NCBI GenBank assembly: GCA_964371945.1 | Contig: CAYJPA010000064.1 | Location: 1 to 34,900, forward strand | Source of the DNA: CAYJPA01 sp964371945 | Lineage (GTDB): Bacteria > Chloroflexota > Chloroflexia > Thermomicrobiales > UBA6265 | DNA: 34,900 bases | Direction: 5' to 3' | In this document: piece after piece, positions 30,207-34,900 of the stretch | How the letters are laid out: each line of letters opens with the position of its first letter | How positions within the stretch are numbered: position 1 is the first letter of the stretch | Notes under the pieces: model-generated | Told to the model about the DNA's origin: nothing | The model's input: the letters and a program-made list of their open reading frames with translations, nothing else | Database searches by the model: none | Translations under genes and position numbers: made by a program

Positions 30207-32861
30207 ATGGCCAGTACGGACCTCGCCTCGTCGAGTGTTGGCTCGGCTTCCTCTGCTGCCATGTCTTCTTCTGGCGCCAGGCTGATCGCGTCAAAGATTT
30301 CTTCATCCCTCACGCCGTTGGTTGGGCGACAATCTGAGATCTCGATCGTCCTCGATCTGCTTCGCAGGCCCGAGGTGCGGTTGCTAACGTTGACGGGACC
30401 GGGCGGCGTCGGCAAAACCCGTTTGGCCATCGCCGTGGCCCAGTCGGCGTCCGGCTTCGCGGGCGGAGTCGAGTTTGTCGACCTGAGCTCGTTGCGCCAT
30501 AGCGATCTTGTCCTCCCGACAATCGCGCAGGGTCTCGGATTCAGAGAATCTGTCGACGTATCGCCGGCCGTGCAACTGGCCGGGCTCATTGGCGAGAACG
30601 ATGTGCTGCTCGTGCTCGACAACTTCGAGCAGGTCGTTTCGGCAGCGCCGCTGCTCTCGGAGTTGCTGGCGGCATGTCCAAAACTCAAAGCGCTGGTGAC
30701 CAGCCGGGCAGCGCTTCGCACCATGGGCGAGCACCTCTTTCCAGTCGCACCCTTGCCTGTTCCGGATGTGGTTCATCCCCCGGTGCTTTCGTCCCTGGAA
30801 ACCAACGACGCGGTGGCGCTCTTCGTTCTCCGGGCTCGACAGGCCGACCCCGCGTTCGTCCTGAGCGAATCAAACGCCAGGGCGGTTGCCGCGATCTGTT
30901 CCCGGCTCGACGGGTTGCCGCTCGCGCTGGAGCTGGCCGCGGCAAGGACAAGCGTTCTGGCTCCGGCCGCGCTCCTGGCACGTCTGGAGCGGCGGCTCCC
31001 GCTGCTGACGGCCGGATCGCGGAGCGCACCTGATCGCCAACGAACGCTTCGCGCAACGATCACCTGGAGTTATGATTTGCTTTCGGAAGATGATCAAACG
31101 CTTTACCGCCGGTTGGCGGTCTTCACCGGCGGATTTTCGCTGGAGAGTGCCGAGGCGTTCGTCGAGCGATGGGTATCCGAAACGGTTTCGCCGGCTTTGT
31201 CCCCGTTCGTGCTCGATGGCGTCGCGTCGCTGATCACTCAGTGCCTCGTGCGGCGAGAAAGTGCGCCGCCCGATGAAACGCGCTTTTCGATGCTGGAGAC
31301 CATTCGAGAGTTTGGACTCGATCAACTCTCGGAATGCGGCGAAATTGAACAAGCCCATCGTCTCCACGCTGACTATTTCCTGAATCTTGCGGAGCTCGGC
31401 GAGCGGGAGCTTACGGGTCCCAATCAGACGCTCTGGTTGGAGCGGCTTCAGCGGGAGCACGACAATTTGCGCCAGGCGCTCGACTGGTTTGGCGATCACG
31501 ACCCTGGGAGATCGGTGCAGCTTGCCGGTGCTCTCTGGCGCTTTTGGTGGACGCACGGACACCTGATCGAGGGGAGGCGTTGGCTGGCGAAAGCGCTCGC
31601 GACGGGCGCCGGCGATCCAGCGGCTCGCGCTCGCGCGCTCTACGGTGCCGGCAGTCTCGCCGGAGAACAAGGAGATTACGCGGACGCGATCGTACGACTG
31701 GAATCCGCCCTCCACGAATATCGCCAGTCTCGAGATCGCTCGGGCGAAGCCATGACCCTGACCGATCTCGGGCTCATCGCCCGCGATCAGGGCGATCTCG
31801 ATCTGGCGACCCAACATCACGCTGCCGCCCTGACGATCCGTCGCGAGATTGGAGAGCGGCGCGGCGTTGCGGTTTCGCTCTCGAATCTCGGCGTGCTCGC
31901 CATGATCCGGGGCGACTATGCGCGCGCGGAAGAAGCATTCGCCGAGGCCGTCGGCGAGTTTCGTGACATCCACGATCTTCGCTCGCTTGCGACCGCGGTC
32001 AGCATGCAATCCGACGCCGCATTCCGCCTGGGTGACTACGTGCGGGCGGCTCGCTTTTCTGAAGAGGCGATCGGACTGCTGAGAGAGGTCGGAGACCGCG
32101 CGGCTGTCGGGATCACGCTGATCACCCTCGGAGATTGCCTGCGGGAACAACGCCTGCTGTCCGAATCGGCAGCGCTGTACGACGAGGCGCTGGAGATCTT
32201 TCGCGCGCTCGGGCACCGGCGGGGAGCGGCTGCCACGCAATCGAGTCTGGCCGCGCTCTCGCTCGATCTTGGGCAGATCGAGCGAGCGTTCCCACTGCTG
32301 GCGGACAGCATCGAGCTCCTCGGACCAGCTGGAGATCGCTATGTGGTTGTCGGCGTTCTGGAAACGAGCGCCCGAGCGGCACACCTGGGAGAAGCCCACA
32401 TTGAGGCAGCGCGACTGCTTGGAGCCGCGACCGCGCAGCGCGATGTCGTGGGTGCTCCGCGTCCGCCGGCGAAAGAAGCCGCGTTCCAGATGCTCATCAG
32501 CGAACTTCGCTCCGCAATCGGGGCAGAGAGTTGTGACGCGGAGTGGAATGCCGGAGCGCGGCTTTCGGTCGAGGAAGCGCTCGCCGAAGCGGCACGGATC
32601 AAGAGCCGGATTAAGCGGACGCGGGTGAACGCGGTCCCGTCTCCGACATCTGAAATTCAGGCGGCCTGGGTCGACTTGACCCCGCGTGAGCGAGAAATCC
32701 TCCTGCTGTTGGCGGGCGGACGTTCGAACCGCGAAATCGCCGACCTCCTGTCGATCAGTGTGTTGACCACCAAGACCCACGTCTCCCGCGTCCTTTCCAA
32801 ACTCGAGCTCCCGTCGCGCAGTGCTGCCGCGGCATTCGTTCATCGGCACGGACTCGACTAA
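30207..32861 (+). CDS. LuxR-family transcriptional regulator with NB-ARC-like ATPase and TPR repeats
   Basis: An 884-aa regulator. A short low-complexity N-terminus is followed by an ATPase domain with Walker A GPGGVGKT (64-71) and Walker B DVLLVLDNFEQV (D138). Winged-helix-like and arm regions reach to about 400. TPR repeats occupy about 430-780 (several A-x-G...YARAxxxF-type units). The C-terminal LuxR helix-turn-helix is at 824-884 (LTPREREILLLLAGGRSNRE, then TKTHVSRVLSKL). Such STAND-type regulators switch on ligand or protein binding and need ATP. The ligand is unknown. The next genes on the strand encode two exported proteins that it may control. Confidence 0.93.
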   Translation: MASTDLASSSVGSASSAAMSSSGARLIASKISSSLTPLVGRQSEISIVLDLLRRPEVRLLTLTGPGGVGKTRLAIAVAQSASGFAGGVEFVDLSSLRHSDLVLPTIAQGLGFRESVDVSPAVQLAGLIGENDVLLVLDNFEQVVSAAPLLSELLAACPKLKALVTSRAALRTMGEHLFPVAPLPVPDVVHPPVLSSLETNDAVALFVLRARQADPAFVLSESNARAVAAICSRLDGLPLALELAAARTSVLAPAALLARLERRLPLLTAGSRSAPDRQRTLRATITWSYDLLSEDDQTLYRRLAVFTGGFSLESAEAFVERWVSETVSPALSPFVLDGVASLITQCLVRRESAPPDETRFSMLETIREFGLDQLSECGEIEQAHRLHADYFLNLAELGERELTGPNQTLWLERLQREHDNLRQALDWFGDHDPGRSVQLAGALWRFWWTHGHLIEGRRWLAKALATGAGDPAARARALYGAGSLAGEQGDYADAIVRLESALHEYRQSRDRSGEAMTLTDLGLIARDQGDLDLATQHHAAALTIRREIGERRGVAVSLSNLGVLAMIRGDYARAEEAFAEAVGEFRDIHDLRSLATAVSMQSDAAFRLGDYVRAARFSEEAIGLLREVGDRAAVGITLITLGDCLREQRLLSESAALYDEALEIFRALGHRRGAAATQSSLAALSLDLGQIERAFPLLADSIELLGPAGDRYVVVGVLETSARAAHLGEAHIEAARLLGAATAQRDVVGAPRPPAKEAAFQMLISELRSAIGAESCDAEWNAGARLSVEEALAEAARIKSRIKRTRVNAVPSPTSEIQAAWVDLTPREREILLLLAGGRSNREIADLLSISVLTTKTHVSRVLSKLELPSRSAAAAFVHRHGLD

Positions 32862-33053
32862 GCCCCAAGCCAATTTGTGTCGTCGCGGCCCGCGTTTTCT
32901 GGTCCCAACTACGTAGAACGATGTACGTATCGCCGGGAGCGAACCGGCCGCGAAATACGTCCTTAGGCGGACGCGATTCGCTGCTCAACGTCATAGCCTG
33001 CTGTACGGAGCTTTGATGCTCTCTGTATCTGGTTCGATTGAGGGGGCACGTCT

Positions 33054-34313
33054 ATGGGTGAATGGTATGCGGGAACAGGTATTGATCGATCAGAAGTTGG
33101 AATAACTCGTCGCGGCGTCATCAAGGGTCTGGGAGGAGCCGGCATCGCCGCGATTATCGCCGGAACGCCGGCACTTGCCTCGGCGTCCAGGAAGTCACCG
33201 CTCAAAGCAGCATCAGACGGCTCTATTGCGGAGTTGCTCCGGCTCGTTCCCACGATGCCACTGAGTGGAATCCAGCTGGACTATTCTGATTATGCCCGCC
33301 AGCGCGCGGCTCTCGGACTGAGCGCGAGCCCACCATCCGAATCCGAAACGGATGCGCAACTAGACGCCCTCAGCGGAATGGCATTCTCGTTCGTAGGCGA
33401 CTTCTCCGCGCCCGAATGGCGATACGCGTTCGGCTTCACCTTCGCGGACATCGACGAGCTGCTCGAGCTCCGTACCGAGGGTGTCAGCCTCACGATCTTG
33501 CGTGGCCGGTTCGACGAGCGGCGGTTGGAGCGTGCGTGGAGGAGCGCCGGCTTCGCACCTCGAACGACGGGGGACACGACCTACTTTTCCGCGGGAGATG
33601 ACTGGGAATTCGACATCGTCGATCCAGTCAGCAGCTTGCACCTCGCGCGATTCAACAACCTACTGTTGCTCAATTCAAGCACGCTCGTTGCTTCGGCCAC
33701 CCAATCGGCTTTGGACGAGGTGGTACGACTTCAGGCTGTGCAAGGATCATCGTTCGCCGGCTTTGCGATCGTTGGAGCGCTCCTCTCCGCACTGCCGTCC
33801 GATCTCGTCACCGCCACGCTTCTCGATGGACGCAGCCTTCAACCGGCGCTTCATCCGGCGATGCTCGCGGAAAATCAAGACATCCCGGCGACCGAACGCG
33901 AGGTCCTCAACGCGGATGTCGAGGATCAAATCGCCGACGCGCCGCGCATGCCGCCGATCGCCCTTGTACTGGCCGGCGCGACAGCGGGCAGATCGACCGA
34001 GGAAAGCGCCAAGGAATCCGGTGGCACGGGGGTTCCCGTGGCCAGATCCATTGTCGCCGCGTTTCCGGTCAACCCCAACTCCATTGAGGTTGCGGCGACG
34101 GTCGCTGCCGATCGACTCGAGGTTCAGTCTCCGCTGGGAACCGGCTACGCCGATGATCCCTATGTCGACCTCTACACACAACGCGGCGTCGAAGTCGTAC
34201 CTGGTCAGCCGGTTTTGCGAATCGATCTTGTACCGGCGCCCGGGACTTCCCCAACGCTAGCGCGCGATCTGCTCCTAACTCAAAACCTCACGTTTCTTTA
34301 TTGGATTGCCTGA
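33054..34313 (+). CDS. Tat-exported protein of unknown function, 419 aa
   Basis: I do not recognise the fold. An N-terminal twin-arginine signal (ITRRGVIKGLGGAGIAAIIAG, R19-R20) is followed by a cleavage region near ALASA at about 40-45. The exported part begins with a region around WRYAFGFTFADIDELLELRT. A beta-rich domain with SLHLARFNNLLLLNSSTLVA follows, and later SIVAAFPVNPNSIEVAATVA. Its composition and pattern recall beta-rich secreted proteins, with no catalytic motif visible. The ribosome site is GAGGGGG 9 nt before ATG. It lies 192 bp downstream of the LuxR-type gene and 36 bp before another Tat protein, suggesting one transcription unit. Confidence 0.8.
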   Translation: MGEWYAGTGIDRSEVGITRRGVIKGLGGAGIAAIIAGTPALASASRKSPLKAASDGSIAELLRLVPTMPLSGIQLDYSDYARQRAALGLSASPPSESETDAQLDALSGMAFSFVGDFSAPEWRYAFGFTFADIDELLELRTEGVSLTILRGRFDERRLERAWRSAGFAPRTTGDTTYFSAGDDWEFDIVDPVSSLHLARFNNLLLLNSSTLVASATQSALDEVVRLQAVQGSSFAGFAIVGALLSALPSDLVTATLLDGRSLQPALHPAMLAENQDIPATEREVLNADVEDQIADAPRMPPIALVLAGATAGRSTEESAKESGGTGVPVARSIVAAFPVNPNSIEVAATVAADRLEVQSPLGTGYADDPYVDLYTQRGVEVVPGQPVLRIDLVPAPGTSPTLARDLLLTQNLTFLYWIA

Positions 34314-34349
34314 TACAGGGCACAAGTCTCGAATGTGAAGGAGAAGGAA

Positions 34350-34898
34350 ATGAGCTCGATTATCACGAATGTACATGGAACATCTCGCCGCGGACTGCTT
34401 CGAAACATCGGCGTAGGCGGGTTAGCCGCTCTGGCCTCGACCGGACTCAATCGTGCCTCCGCGGCGGCCGAGAGTGATCCGCTCCCCGACATCGTGCTCG
34501 AATGGTTAGGCGCCTGGTCCTCGGTGGATCCGGCCGCCCGCCTTGCCTCGCTCTACGCGAAAGATGGCAGCTATGAGGATGTCGCGTTTGGCGCATCGGT
34601 CCTCGGACCCGATATTGAGAGCTATCTGCGGGAGTATTTTGCCGGGATGACGTTGATCAATCGCTATCTGCGGACGTCCTTCGCGATCGATGGCCTGGCG
34701 GTGGCGGAGCAGCTCTACCGGGCGAAATCCGAAATGTTCGACCCGGACGGGGCGGAGTTTCAGGTCTACGCGGTGACGATCTTCAGATATGGCCGCAACG
34801 TCCTCTATCGCACCACGGATTATTACGATTTCTCGTCGATCATCTCGCAACTCAACGTGCTGCCGAGCATCCCATACGGGGACTGCAAGTCCGGGTAG
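34350..34898 (+). CDS. Tat-exported SnoaL/NTF2-like protein
   Basis: A 182-aa protein. ATG 34350 is chosen because AAGGAGAAGG lies 6-10 nt upstream. The signal is SRRGLLRNIGVGGLAALAST (R13-R14), with cleavage near ASAAA at about 40. The mature part reads LEWLGAWSSVDPAARLASLY and then KDGSYEDVAFG, the helical start and first strand of a SnoaL-type cone fold. It continues with YLREYFAGM and a strand pair (AKSEMFDPDGAEFQVYAVTIFRYG region). Such domains bind hydrophobic or polyketide-like ligands or act as isomerases; no specific activity is evident. It ends two bases before the right edge and appears complete. Confidence 0.78.
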   Translation: MSSIITNVHGTSRRGLLRNIGVGGLAALASTGLNRASAAAESDPLPDIVLEWLGAWSSVDPAARLASLYAKDGSYEDVAFGASVLGPDIESYLREYFAGMTLINRYLRTSFAIDGLAVAEQLYRAKSEMFDPDGAEFQVYAVTIFRYGRNVLYRTTDYYDFSSIISQLNVLPSIPYGDCKSG

Positions 34899-34900
34899 CC

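Noticed and set aside
30870..32873. Long open frame on the minus strand opposite the LuxR-type gene
   Set aside because: It mirrors the codon bias of the true gene in high-GC DNA, shows no domain, and has no ribosome site; the plus strand has clear ATPase and HTH motifs.
1..34900. CRISPR arrays, tRNA or rRNA genes
   Set aside because: No regularly spaced repeats, cloverleaf with CCA-type arms, or rRNA-like conserved stretches were found by eye; short tRNAs could still be missed without a covariance search.

Overview
The window looks like a chromosomal segment of a high-GC, non-enteric bacterium. My best guess is Chloroflexota, near Thermomicrobia/Sphaerobacter. That guess rests on GC-rich coding with purine-rich Shine-Dalgarno sites, Tat-exported solute-binding proteins, a LuxR-type ATPase regulator, an M81 (MlrC) hydrolase and a DUF433/DUF5615 toxin-antitoxin pair. 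No rRNA, tRNA or CRISPR was seen, and taxonomy is inference.

Left part (1-9.4 kb): a degraded IS630 transposase start; a GNAT acetyltransferase with a probable C-terminal frameshift; a secreted amicyanin-like cupredoxin; a frameshifted conserved protein divergent from a small unknown; and a heavy-metal resistance unit. That unit is an ArsR/CadC-like sensor translationally coupled to a P1B-2 (Zn/Cd/Pb) ATPase, with a palindromic operator shared with a divergent 135-aa protein. An inverted-repeat element at 7.25-7.38 kb follows, then an ECF sigma factor coupled to a membrane anti-sigma-like protein.

Centre (9.5-22.4 kb): this looks like one uncharacterised catabolic island. It has an M24 metallopeptidase/hydrolase; a divergent pair of an XRE-cupin regulator (with an SDR dehydrogenase behind it) and a class III aminotransferase; a glucarate-dehydratase-type enolase-superfamily enzyme; a type I dehydroquinase-like Schiff-base enzyme with altered active-site residues; an M81 MlrC hydrolase; and a complete CUT1 ABC importer (binding protein, two permeases, ATPase). 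Directly after the ATPase lies a decayed C-terminal copy of the M24 gene. It shares a 64-nt perfectly identical tract with the intact copy, so the island is flanked by direct repeats.

Right part (22.4-34.9 kb): a complete peptide-type (Opp/Dpp) ABC importer arranged as two divergent operons; a MerR-DUF433/DUF5615 toxin-antitoxin module in a visibly AT-richer patch; a Rossmann-fold epimerase remnant; an 884-aa LuxR/ATPase/TPR regulator with palindromes upstream and a small hairpin between its ribosome site and start; and two Tat-exported proteins, one unrecognised and one SnoaL/NTF2-like.

The most promising novelty is the central island. Import by a sugar-type transporter is combined with two different metallohydrolases, an aminotransferase, an acid-sugar-type dehydratase and a repurposed DHQase-fold lyase. 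This suggests degradation of an amino- and carboxyl-bearing compound that I cannot identify.
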